Shown in pieces: positions 21,700 to 33,657 of a DNA stretch of 64,000 nt; the stretch's first letter is position 1, and each line of letters opens with the position of its first letter. The translations under genes were made by a program, and so were the position numbers. The stretch covers positions 310,001-374,000 of the forward strand of contig SJRY01000302.1 of NCBI GenBank assembly GCA_011319805.1, written 5' to 3'. This DNA is from Macrocybe gigantea. Its lineage: Eukaryota > Basidiomycota > Agaricomycetes > Agaricales > Callistosporiaceae. The notes under the pieces are model-generated. The model saw only the letters and a list, made by a program, of their open reading frames with translations. It searched no databases and was not told the origin of the DNA.

Positions 21700-24606
21700 T
21701 CACAGTCTGGCGATGGACTTTTCGAAATCGGTCAATCCCCGCTGAAGAATTCGAAAGACGCTCGCATACTCCACGGAACGATCTCTCAACGCGCGTCCAT
21801 GTGCCATCAAAAGCGTGTTGATCCACAGCAAGTCAAACTCGAGGTGCGGGCTGCGGTCCAGATGCTCGCCGACGAATCTGAGCAGCTGTGGCACATACAG
21901 CATTGGGACCTGCCGCCCGACGAGCCGCACGTCCTCCCGCGGCACGGACTCGTACACGCGCTGAATGAGTGGCTTCTCGTTCAGCCGGAATGCCATGACG
22001 AGCGCCTTGAGGTACTCTCGCTCCGCCAGCACGTCTAGCACAGCCTGCGGCGTCAGGTCGATCGAGAGGTCGAACGGGTCGAACACAACCGTCTCGTCGA
22101 GCGAGTAGATCAAGAGGCCTTCCGTCGACGCGGCGGCCCATGCGCGCCCTGTCGGCGAGAACTGAATGCATTTCGTCCGTGCCGCCTGGCGGTACCGCCG
22201 GATCGACGTGTCGCCGGCGCCGCGGCTCGCGCCAGGCAGACTGAGGTCCATCCTGTCCTCAAGGTCGCTCTCCTCGCCGCGGGTGTCGACAAGGTCGACG
22301 TTGACGCCGGAGTCGTTGACCTTGCGGCTGTCGAGGAACTCCTCCGTGCCATCCAGCGAGAGGTTCTGCGAGATCTGGTACTTCTTCACCATCACGCCCT
22401 CGCCCTCGCGCACGTCATACAGTATGACGTACTTGCTGTTCCCGCCCGCGAGCACGCATCGCCCGTCTGCCGTGTACGACAAGCTGTTGAACGCCTTACC
22501 CGATGCGCTGTTCGCCGCCGACACCCGATCGTCCGCTCGCCGACCGCCCGAGATATCCTTCCGCCCATCGATCGCATTCGTTTGCTTGCCTTCTGGCAAC
22601 GCGAAGAACGTGATCTGTCCGTCCAGCGTTGCCACGGCAAGCTCCTTCCCGTCAGGTCGAAACGCGACCGCCAGCACGTCCGACGTGAGCGAGAGTGGCT
22701 CTACCGCCCGCGAACGCCCAAACACGCTCCACACACGCACCGTGTGGTCCCACGAGCCGCTCACGAGCTGGTTCGCACCGGTCGGAGCGAACGCGAGCGC
22801 GCTCACGGGCCCTTCGTGACCCGTCAGGATGTCCAGCAGCTTGCCCGTCTGCACGGACCACAGGAACACCTCGAACGAGTCCGTCGAGCCCGCCGCGACG
22901 ACCTCACCAGACGGGTCGACGGCAAGGCAGGAGAACTGCACCGGAGATGGGGATGTGAACGTACGGAAGTTGCGGTAGCGGATCAGGTCGAACGCGCGCA
23001 CTGTGCCGTCGAGCGAGGCTGAGAACAGCACGCTGCCTTGCTTTGCGAACGCGACGGTGGACACGGACGCGCTGTGCTCGGAAAAGGTCACGAAACAGAA
23101 CCCAGAGTAGGACGACCACACTTTCACTTTGCCGTCGTCGCCGCCGGTGGCGATCGTCTGCCCGTCCGGCGCATAACACAGCGTATTCATGTCGTAGTAG
23201 TGCCCCTGCTGTTTGAGAATGTACGACTCGGATTGCCACTCCCACACGAGCAGCTGCCCGAGCTTCTTTGCTCCAAACGCGAGCCACTCGCCAGATGCGT
23301 TGATCGCGACGGACGAGATCTTTTCCTGTGATATGCTCAAGGTGTGGACATTCGTGAAGACCGGCATTTCCCAAAGCCCGAAGATCCCCGTCGAGAAGCC
23401 GACCACAAGCAGGCTTGACGCGGCGTGAAACGCGGTGCAGACGACTTTGGTGCCCGGTTGGTTGAAGTAATGCCGCTTGTGCACACCCCAGCGCGTGTTG
23501 GCGATCGTATGAGTGAGCCCTTGAGCGGCGGTCGACGTCGAGGCGACGGGCTGGTCATCGTCTTCTGCTTCGGAGTCTTCTTCCGACACCTTGGCTTTCC
23601 ATGTAAAGACGGCCCCATCTCTGCTGACAGTGTAGATCTAGATGGCGGAGGTGAACGTGAAGATGAGGGCACTAAATTGCAGAATCGGATCAACAAAGCT
23701 CACGCTGGTCCCGTCAGAGGAGAAGTATGCATGTAAAACGGAGTCCTTGTGCCCAGCAAACGTCTTCGGTCGAAACCCTTCCATCGGATCCAGCGTAAAC
23801 AGTCGAGCGGTCATATCACGAGAAGTGGTGATGAAACACCTTGGCGCAGATAGCTCAATCAGTCCTAAACTTTTTAATGTGATTCGGAGAAGCGCACTTT
23901 GAGTCTGGAGCCCACTGAATGCTCAAAACTTCATCGTGATGCCCGGTATAGGTCCTGTGAAGCAGGAACGGCGCAAATTCACGAACGAGGTGATTCGGAG
24001 TCCGCCAAACTTGCACATGCGTGTCATGCGTGACGGCGATGTATCTTGGAGGTAGAGCATGGTTGAGCAAGCCTGAAGGAAACAAGCAAGACGCGCACTC
24101 ACTTTCCATCTGGCGAAAACTGGATGTCTTTAACCTTTTTTTGAAAATTGAAGTGGTGGAGAACCGCTCCGCGTTTGAAGTTCACCAGCAACGCACGTCC
24201 ATCTGCAAACAGATCCTTCAGCTCTTTAAGGCCCGCCCGAGACGACGTACAAATGACGCACCTTCGTCTACTGTTATCAAAATGTTGGAGTCCGGACTCA
24301 AGGCAATCGCGGCGACATTTTTCCGATTTTCAAACGCAAAAGTCGATGATTTGTTGCTGGGAGTATCATATGTAAGTCGAGCGACCAGAGAGGGAACGGG
24401 TACGTTTCGACAGCGTACTTGACAAGGTCGAAAACGGAGACTCGGTTACCGACTGGGCTCAACAGCGTATTGCCATCTTTCGTGAAAAGAATATTTCCCT
24501 GACGATAGACCGTTCCACATATGTTGGAAAACTGTATTCAATTGCGATTAACAGTCTGTATCTCTTGCTCGAAAGGCCGTATACACACCTTGAAGTTGGC
24601 CTTCAT
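21700..24606 (-). CDS. pwp2: Periodic tryptophan protein 2 (U3 snoRNP component, WD40)
   Basis: A nucleolar WD-repeat protein of the small-subunit processome needed for 18S rRNA maturation. Exons, 5' to 3': 24589-24606, 24419-24531, 24262-24356, 24103-24202, 23898-24044, 23704-23839 and 21700-23637. Introns are 57-66 nt, GT-AG, giving 848 residues. The N-terminus MKANFK|FSNICGTVYRQGNILF then TLLSPVGNRVSVFDL is diagnostic for Pwp2. Many WD repeats follow (VFTWKAK, LLVWEWQ, VKVWSSY, FLWSVQTG, VRVWSVF). An acidic linker (EEDSEAEDDD) lies near residue 215. The C-terminal helical domain ends ..LRDRSVEYASVFRILQ and so on. A large antisense frame at 22166-22819 is a codon-bias shadow. It lies head-to-tail with MAK5, another ribosome biogenesis gene. 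Confidence 0.95.
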
Positions 24607-24766
24607 TTTTCGGCACAGCCACCAAAAATCAAGGCGATCACATGAATCAGACAGTCACGTTACAGATAAGATAAGATTTAATGTCCATAAAGAGAGTCGC
24701 AATCGTAGATCTTGGAAGGATCATACAAGAATCCCCTGACCGCCACGACTCCCAACCATAACAAAA

Positions 24767-27717
24767 TCACGATTCCTCAGTTATGCCATTCCATTGCTCA
24801 TTTTCCGGTCTCGTAGGCTTCTTCCGCTTCTTGACGAGTTGACTTCCAGCTTCTGAATTTTTCATACCGATGATAGACTCATTTACTATAAAAGGTGAGC
24901 TTACGAACCGCGTGCCGTTGAATAAATAGACCTACAGTTTCCAGCCAGAAGGTCGTCTACGATGGGTTTGCTACCTGAGGTGAGGTACTTGGCCGAAACA
25001 CCACGCGAAACTAGCGGCTTGGACAGCAGCTCCTTCAGCTCGGCTTTGAGGGCCGCAGCTTGGGCATTTTTTGTATTCAGTTTCTTATTCTTAGGCCTTG
25101 GATCGTCTTCGTCACTGAGAACAAAGTAAGTTTACAGAATGGATCCACACTAAAAGAGGATTTCACACACCTGACGAAATCCGAGTCCAATTCAATTTCC
25201 ATTGCCTCAGCCGTCTCTTTCATCCAATTCTTCTCGAATTTAGACTTCTTGGCTTTGTGTTGCTCCACGTCGATTTTGCGAGCCAACTGCACTCGCGCTT
25301 TCAATTGGTCTATGATGCTGAGATCCATAGACATTTCAGGGATTTCCTCTTCTTCTGTCGTGGACATGTCAGCGGCGTGTTAAAGTGAGCGAGTGATCGC
25401 CGGATACATACGCCGCTTCATATTCCCTAGAACTGCTCTGAGAACTCTGCGCTCGCCGGGAGCGCACATTAGCATGCTGAACCCTTTTCTCATGGCACGA
25501 GCTGTTCTGCCGTTTCGATGAATATATGCATCCGCAGAGCGGGGAACTTGATAATGAATGACGTGATCCACTGCCGGTATGTCAAGACCGCGTGCGGCAA
25601 TATCTGTGGCGAGGAGAACAGAATTTTCAATCGATTTGAATCTAGATATGGAATATGTCAGGTAGACGTAAAAGCATTGACAGTGTGAGCTACCTATCAA
25701 GATTCTTTAACCGTTGCCGTTGCTCAAGTTGGGAGTGCAGTGGGAAAGCCCTGACATTCAGTAATTCCAGTAATGGCATGAGCCGTCGGATGCCATCGAT
25801 CGAGGACAGAAATACAAGTGATCGGCCAGGGTAGCGCAGAAGGAAGTAATACAAGTAAACGTCCTATGCCGAACAGTCAGAACATATGCGTCGTACTCTC
25901 AATGATGGTGAGGCGAACCTTATCGGACGCGAGACAGTCAATTTTACTTTCCTGCAGTGTGGAGACCACACCACCTTTTGGACTCAGATCGATGACCGTA
26001 GGGTCAGTATCTCGAAAGTCTAGGCGAAGCAGAAGATCATCTGCGAAAACGCATGTTAATTAAGTCCGGAGGAAAATAGGACTTCTTGTTTACCGAGCGT
26101 CGACGCAGGTTTGTCATAATGTTTCCCAGCCCTTTTGGGACGCGAGCGTTTCTTGACATTTTTCTGCAAGTCTCTACTCAACGTTGCGGAGAAGACGAAT
26201 GTCTGAAGGCCATCTATTTCCTTCCGTCGCTCTCCTCCCTCTTCATCGGAGGTGTCAGATTCATTCGGTACCTTTTCCTCCCTGAAATTCTTTAGCTCGA
26301 GACTTGAACTGACACAGATGTCACACACTTTACTTCTCGCAAAGTCAAACGCAGAATGCTATCCAGCTCCGCGAAATGGCCGGTTTCGATCATGCGATCC
26401 GCTTCATCTAGCACTAGGAATTTGAGATTTCTGATATCTTTCGAAAGAGTATCGTCCTTATATAGGAGTGAGATCAACTATGAACACTAGATTCGAGATT
26501 GAGAACGTACATCCTCCATAATGTCCCAGAGACGTCCAGGAGTTGCCACTAGAACATCAACTCCTCGATCCAAGATGCGCCGTTGTTTCTGCGCCGACAT
26601 TCCACCAACTATAGCGGCTACACTGACATGAGGTGGCGCCTTGGATAGAGCCGAGAAAGCATCCTTTTCAGTGTTTGAATGCAATGTGTCATTCATTCCC
26701 GCAGCCTGTGAAATTTGTGGGGCGGCATCCGAAGAGAGTTCTTTGACAGGGATCAAACAGGCTTTCAGGTGCGAGCACACTTGCAAAACAAGCTCGCGTG
26801 TGGGCGCGAGAATTAACGCCTGTACTGGACGCCGTCTCCCAGGTTTTGGACGTGGCTGGGATAGGAAACGATGTAAGACGGGTAGACCATAAGCAAGCGT
26901 TTTCCCTGAACCCTTGAGCCTGTGTCAGTTACACAATTACGTCAATGGGAAGAACTAACCGTTTGAGCAACTCCGACCACATCTTTCCCAACAAGGGCGA
27001 CAGGTAGGGCCGCCGCTTGAATAGGCGTAGGTGAATCAAAGCGTTGAGAGTGTATAGACCTCAACAGATGGGGATGAAGCGAAAATCGATGCCACTGGGG
27101 AAGGAGCCCGGCTGCTATGAAGAGAGAACCTTTAGTAGAAATGCCGGAGAGGAAATAATGTGAGGCTCACAGTCAAAAGGTATTATTTCCTGTTCATTGG
27201 CGAGGTCTTCTTTTTCTTCCTGAGGCTCTGCATCTGAAGAAGATTTTACGCGTTGCGATGGCTCAGCGTCCTGTTTGCCACCCTCCTTCTCGCGATCAAT
27301 GACCTACAACATTGGGACAACTACAGTCAGCTATAGGTGATCCATTGGCAAGGCTTACCTGGAATCTCGCGACCCGGCCCCCCTCCGTTTCTTCATACAC
27401 AACTTCGACGTCTTCCACCTCTTCCAGCTCCAAAACCCCATCGTCCCCTTCTAACCCGGCCTCCACAGGCCGTGATACCCGCTTCCATGGGAGGTTATCA
27501 GTTGTGTGGTGAATTTTCGCTTTTTTTCGAGATTTTTGGCTCGCATCCGTCAACTTCCGTTTTGACACTGGTTTACGGGGATGACCAGTGCATATCATTG
27601 TGTTTGTTCCGTGTACCAAGGATGAATGCAAGATTTCTTGCCAAACCGTATTTGTACATATTTACTTTCAAAGAAAATGTACTTACCTAGTATGGTCTCC
27701 CATTCCTCGCGTCGCAT
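24767..27717 (-). CDS. mak5: DEAD-box RNA helicase Mak5 (DDX24 family)
   Basis: A nucleolar ATP-dependent helicase for 60S subunit biogenesis. Thirteen exons: 27687-27717, 27359-27567, 27171-27303, 26960-27114, 26511-26912, 26334-26477, 26094-26289, 25919-26040, 25694-25863, 25412-25641, 25171-25354, 24936-25114 and 24767-24885, giving 757 residues with all phases consistent. Motifs: acidic, Lys-rich N-terminus with DNLPWKRV, Q motif (FDSPTPIQ), AQTGSGKT split by an intron, [58 protein letters not shown] and HRNGRTARA. The DRMIETGHF block and the insertion before FSATLS are typical of Mak5. One intron (26478-26510) is only 33 nt. The first exon and start ([10 protein letters not shown]) are the least certain part. 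An in-frame Met lies within the proposed first intron. Confidence 0.92.
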
Positions 27718-28065
27718 CGGAAACCGAGGTTACTGTTGACCATCCTGTTACAAGTAACACCACTATCGGTCCTGTATCGAGCCGGACGCCTCAATACCTT
27801 CCGAACGCCATACCGATCCGAGGGCTGCAATGCGCTCATCAATAGTCAATCGTCGACATCACTCATTGAGGAAGAAGTGACAAGTGGCATAGACGGGATC
27901 CAAACGACGTGGCGATGTTCTACTAGTCCAACAACAGAGACAAAAGCGGGTGTACATGCGGAAAAAAGTGCGAAAATAGAAATAGTGTACAGGGCTCCGG
28001 CGAACAAGTGAATTATGGGTACATGGCGATGTTTCCCGTGGATACGCAAAAAAGATGAAGTGTAC

Positions 28066-31000
28066 TCATCGAATCATGTAACTCTGGACCACCGCGAGGA
28101 AGCAAGCAGCCGCACATACAAAGAATCCAAAGTAATATCCTGAAGGGTTGTCTTGTATACTCACAGACCACAGCTGCCAATCCAAATTAAAAGCAATATT
28201 GCGCTAGAACATCACGATACTCACATAGCCTCCAATCACCGGTCCGACGCATCGGGCTAGACTAACAATGCTCTGGGCTATGCCATTGGCATAACCGACG
28301 GCCGGTGGTGGAGTCACTGGGAAATGTTGGTTTGTTTGAGGCATGAGATGGTTGGCTCCTGAGAGACTTACTGTAATTGAGGAGGATAGATATGGCGGTA
28401 TAGCCAAAAGTGGATCCACAGTAACGAATGGCGCTGATTCGGACGATTTAAAAACAAGAACAGGCAACGAATTGATAAAGTTCATCTCACGTGGTAACAG
28501 CAAGTCCTAATGTCAGGGGCGTGAAGTCAGTCATGAAACAGAAGCTAAGGCGTGGCGTATATAGTCATACCTGTCATGACAAGGAAATTCCCATCGTCGC
28601 TGTTGCTCGCAAAAGGGCGGAGGAGCACAACAGCAATATATGCAGGAACAAACAATAACGATCCAATGCGAAACATCGCCATGTGGGAGAATCGACCTCT
28701 TGGAGGCCTGACGTCGACATTTAGGGGTAAGGCAACAGTTGGATGTTGGATATTACATACCCAATATTACTATCAGAGTGGGGATCAACTAGCGTCCGCA
28801 ATTGAAAGGATTCCACACCTACGGATAAAGATAAAATTGATATACAATTTGCGCCAGACACATAAGAGCAACTGCATGCATAAATGACGTTATCGAACGA
28901 ACGTTGGAACGTGAACGCCACCTACTGAGCTGGGCGAAGTGCCCGGCATTCAGATTAAGACCACCAGCGTCGTAATCGCTGTGAACCAAAATAAGAAAGC
29001 GCTTCGAGCTAGATATGAAAAACACCCACGATACAAGATATGACATGAATACTTGGTCGTGCGTCGTCGAGTGCAAAGCCAACATTCCATATTGGCAAAT
29101 TACAAGAAGCGGTAATTGAGAGACCAGGGAGGGCGGTTTGTCCGAGAGAGCCTCGACATCTGAAGGCATCGATTCTCCCTGGGAGATAGGTCTCGACTCC
29201 AAAATAGGATGCAAACCGTCTCCAATAGATGGTTCTAACTCGGTTTGAAGCAATAACTGTTGCGCGTCTAACACGGCAGATGGCGTCCGGACGCCAGGAT
29301 GTGAAAAGATACTTGGCATGGAAGAAGAAAAGCGGCGAGACGTTGGTGTTCCAGCAAGAGAGCGAGGATAGGATGAAGAAGGAATAATCGGACTTTGTTG
29401 AGATTGCGAACCTCGCCTGGATGATTCCATTGCATTTGAATATCTAGGACTCCGTAAGAATCTTGGTGTCGCTGTCCTGCCGGAGCTCGCTCTCCTTGTG
29501 CTTGGGGAACCTGAAGCAGTATCGACACCCGGAACGCCGCCATCACGGTTGGGAGAAGCTTGAAGAGCATCTAAGGACTCATCGTCGATGTCGGACGCGG
29601 TCTCTATGTCGCTCTCGAATGGATCTTCATTATCGACATTCATTGCTGCTGCGACCCAAAGATCAGCGATGTTCGTCACTGCGTTCTCATTGGCCATAAG
29701 CAATCTCTGAGCAAAGTTAAGGTCGCTCAAATTTCCGTTACTCTCCCTAGTGCCACTCAAAGCACTCCATCTTCTCCGTCTCAAAGAGCTTGTTGTACTA
29801 CCATGCCTGGCATTGAAGGCCGAGGTGCTGCTTAGGCGGTTTCGATAACCACCGCCATAGCCATAAGCAGAGCCGTTTACACGACTGGTCCGAGAAAAAG
29901 TTCGCGTTCTTTCAAGCCTTGTTCCCGGCGAAGACAGTGGAACAGCGGAAGGCTGCCCACTGGATGAATCAGGCAGGGCGTTGATACGATGAAATTCATG
30001 ACCCTGATAGCCGAAATAGCTGGACACTCTTTGGGACAACCTTTGAAGCAGAGATGGATGCAAGCTTTCTTGTTCTTCGATCGGAGTAGGAGGTATGGAT
30101 TCCTCCTCCGGTATAGTTTGTTGAGTCAAGTATTTCTCGGGTGGTAGTCGAATCGCGCCTTCTCGAGGACCGCCATCGCGGCTCAAAAAGCACGATAGAA
30201 TCGAACCTGCATTGAAATGTGAGTGAAGGAAGGTTTCTCGTCGGCCAGGGCACAAAATTCACCAATAAGCATAACCAAAGCAGCGATAGCACACGGTAGG
30301 AGATAAGGATACTCAATGAACAAGGGCGTCTTATCGAAGACTCCAGGCCATTTGACAGCAGGTCTTTCAACTGAGATAGATAGTTAGTCTAACCTGTTTT
30401 GAACTCAGAAGCAGCGAAACTGACATGCTCCTCCTATGATAGCACCTGCAACACCACCCAGACCCCAGCAGAACCTGCAGATAAGAAGCGAATCATCCTT
30501 GAATAGGAAACTCTGAGAAGGGGAAAAACGGGGCATTACCCTAGGATAGCATAAGCTCTTCCTTCATTGCTTGGATCTGTTATGAATGCGATAGAACCTC
30601 GAGCCACACCGACCGCCCCAGCAAATACACCCTGCATAAGCCGTATGCAGATAGCTTGTTGAAGTGAGGTCGAGGTTCCGAAAATAAGGCATGTGACAGC
30701 ACTGCCCAAGAGAGATATCGTCAGAACGAGACGCCGACCGTGTTTCTCAGCTACAGTTGCCTGAGGAAGGAGTAAGACACAGGCACAGTCGGTTGAGCAG
30801 GGCATTGAATTGTACCCAAAGTAAAGACGTGATGAACTGCGTCAGAAAGAATGTCGCGACTGCCGGACTTCAGCCAAAGACTGGCGAGACAGACATGACT
30901 GCGACGCTCACCTAAAATGCCAGTCCAAAATGCGACCTCTGCCTCATCCGACATTTCTCCAAAACCTGTCCAATGGTCAACGTGAACTAATGTTATCAAG

Positions 31001-31452
31001 AAGCCTCGACGGCACCTTTAACCATGAATAACAGAAAAGGCGTCGAAACGTTTGCAGAGAGGAACTCGCCAAGCATAGTCTGGAACGACGTGAGTGTAAC
31101 TGACGCGATCTGTAGACAGGTCTGCACCACGCACTATGGATAGTACCACCATTGAAAGTATTGGCAATGGCGTCATGTAAGCCTCACTGGCAGATTGTAT
31201 CATGGTTGGCACAGGTGGTCGTTCCGAAGGTGCCTTGGGCGAATATAGGGCATCGCTCTGCTCGCTCGAGAGTGACCAACCAGGAAGAAAGCTCGTCATT
31301 GCGCTAACATCGCGAAACGAAAAGCGGTTCAGCACTTTGCGGAAAACAGAAGCTTTACTGCTCTGGACCCCATCGTCGTCATCAGGATCAGAGCCTTGAG
31401 CACCAAATATTCTTCTAGGCGGAATGTCCCTATCCGGTACTTGAGTGCTCAT
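28066..31452 (-). CDS. Major facilitator superfamily transporter with a ~370-residue cytoplasmic loop
   Basis: A 12-span MFS permease related to the yeast YCR023C/plant ZIF-type group; substrate unknown. Sixteen exons give 853 residues. From the 5' end: 31135-31452, 31016-31079, 30912-30965, 30816-30859, 30540-30760, 30425-30474, 30263-30370, 29030-30206, 28926-28978, 28823-28871, 28761-28769, 28571-28707, 28491-28506, 28372-28433, 28225-28316 and 28066-28173. Recognisable family segments are TPFLLFMVKGFGEM, the motif A-like region WATVAEKHGRR, VARGSIAFITDPSNEGRAYA, CWGLGGVAGAIIGG and ANGIAQSIVSLARCVGPVIG. Between spans 6 and 7 exon 29030-30206 encodes a Ser/Arg-rich loop (about residues 290-655) with many SP, TP and RRxS-like sites, suggesting phosphoregulation. 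Two internal exons are 9 and 16 nt. Confidence 0.88.
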
Positions 31453-33657
31453 CGCAAACGCAGGGACAGAGGCCCCAGCTCAGCGGAACCGGAAAAGTTT
31501 TCGATGTGGACAAGTGGGTTCAGTGCAATGAAGCTGTAGTCACCCAGTTGGGAAACTTTACCATTTGTGGTTGTTTGTCGTAGAAGATGAAGCCAAAGAT
31601 TCTGAGCCAATCAGGAGCATTCTTCGACCCTAATACTCCTTCCACTGCGATTCCCGAAAGTCAGGACCCACTCGTTTGTAAGGAACCTTTTCATCTGCTA
31701 ACTTGGTTAAATTTTATCTGCTGGCTCAGAAAATGGTTCTTGCCATCGCCCGCAAACGAGAGCCCTGAGAGACCTTTCGATCCCTGTTCTTCTCACGTAA
31801 CACTCGCAATGGCGAAGTCAGAGCGAACTTTTTGGTACCAATCATCAACGTTCACGATTTAAGGCAGTCCAATTGCCTGACTTCGCCCGTACCAAGTACT
31901 TCCTTCTTTTATCATAGGAATGCGGTCTATGCGGCATTCGGAACATGGGCACAGTGTGATCCGAATTGTCTTGCGTCTGTTCATGTCATTGGTCCTCGCC
32001 TTCGCCCGGTCAACCGCTGTACCTGTTCGTAAGACCCGCAAAAAATCGAACCGACAGGACCGCGATCCGCCGCCTTGACTCACCTAAGTTCTTCGACATA
32101 TCATGTAGCAAGAAGGCCTTCTTATGGACCCGAACGTTTGTGAAACCCGTGCGTGAGGATTAGTGTTTAATCTTTTACCAATTCTCGAATGACCTAAGAT
32201 GGCTAGCGACACAGTCACAGTCCTTGCACAGACATAAAGTGCTATGTGCTTCATCTCGATAGTACACATTCTCACGCGATGCCGCCATGAAGTTACCCAA
32301 TACCAATGGCGATAACACACCTGACCATGACAGAGCTGGGTCCTGATCGATGAGCTGGAGCAAATCTCGTTCGGACTTGGCAAAGTTTGCACCCGGGTCA
32401 ATGTCGGCCATGCATGAACCTTGAGCAGAGACCGCCTAAACAACAGTCGGCATGACGCGACACTCCATTTTGATTTATGCTGTCTGCCATTTCGTGGCAT
32501 TTAATCTTTATAGCACTTTGCTACTCGTGGCTGGTATTCCAGAGGTCATTACACGGCGACTTGAAGTTTGCACGCCCAATATTGGATGAGTTTAGTTTTC
32601 CAGAATCATCGCTTCGTAAATAGTGGTCTGACTGACGATAGCAGGCTTCATTCATTGGGAGGAAACAAATGGGGTAATGTTCACAGCCGCCTGGGAACGA
32701 GACGCTGGCAAGTCCAACACTATTGTCTCTTGACTCACGTGGGACTTATAATTAGTAGCTGTGTCTGTCTTGATGGACGGGGCTGGTCGCTGGAGACTTA
32801 CGGCGAAACCTTTCGCACACCATCTACCATAGCCTCTCTGTCATTCTTTGCGCCTTGGCTTTCGGTGCCGCTGAGAAAACGGGGCTTTGTCATCAACTAC
32901 ATGACGGATGCCAGAATATGGCAACCTACATCCGTCTGGGTGTTGCACCTGTGGAATTGACGCCGTCTGCTACCTTCGGGTCGGTGTTACAGGGTCACTT
33001 GAAACAGCATTGCATGTAGGTCCGGTAAGGGACCATGCCCATTTAGGCCACAGACAACATTCACAGCATGCATCATCCGTTGACTCACCGAACTCGTTCT
33101 CGCTGACGTTTCCGTCCCTCTCCGCAAACGTCGCGGGATTAGGATTTGGACGAACAGACGGATTTATCCAGATTGTAAATCAATTTTATTTCTTTGCATC
33201 TTAGATCCTTATATCGCTGTCTGACCGTTTCGTTGTCAGAAGCTCTCCAACGTCCATTCACAGCCCCTGACGGCCTCATACGATGATTTCGGGTCGGCAA
33301 CGGAGGGAATTGGTACGATTGACATTCACAGATCTGGCCCACGACCTGTACCTTCTTTCATTTCCTTTTTTCGCAATCTGCATAACCTTTTTACACAGAT
33401 GCATAGTCTGAAACCTTGTTCCTGAGAATTTTCTGGGAACTCGAGAGGAGTTTACGGACTTGATCACAATTGCAGGTATCGATCATTTATTTCTCGTATA
33501 TAAGTGAGCATGGTCCCCCGCTGCAATACCTCATTCCTTTCCTTCCTGACTCGTTCCGCCTCATATCCCTCTTCTTGACACCTCTCGGCTCTTACTTACG
33601 CTCCTCGTCCCTTACACACACATATTCTATTTCGTCTGTCTTTTCTCTCAGCCGACA
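31453..33657. other. Gene-poor intergenic region
   Basis: About 2.2 kb between the MFS gene and the terpene synthase, which are divergently transcribed. Open frames up to 144 codons show no domain and no splice structure. The 200 bases before the synthase are CT-rich (33520-33657), consistent with its leader. No regulator or biosynthetic partner gene was recognised. Confidence 0.5.

Noticed and set aside
22166..22819. 217-codon plus-strand open frame opposite PWP2
   Set aside because: It lies antisense to a long, well-conserved exon and reflects its GC-rich codon bias. No domain of its own.
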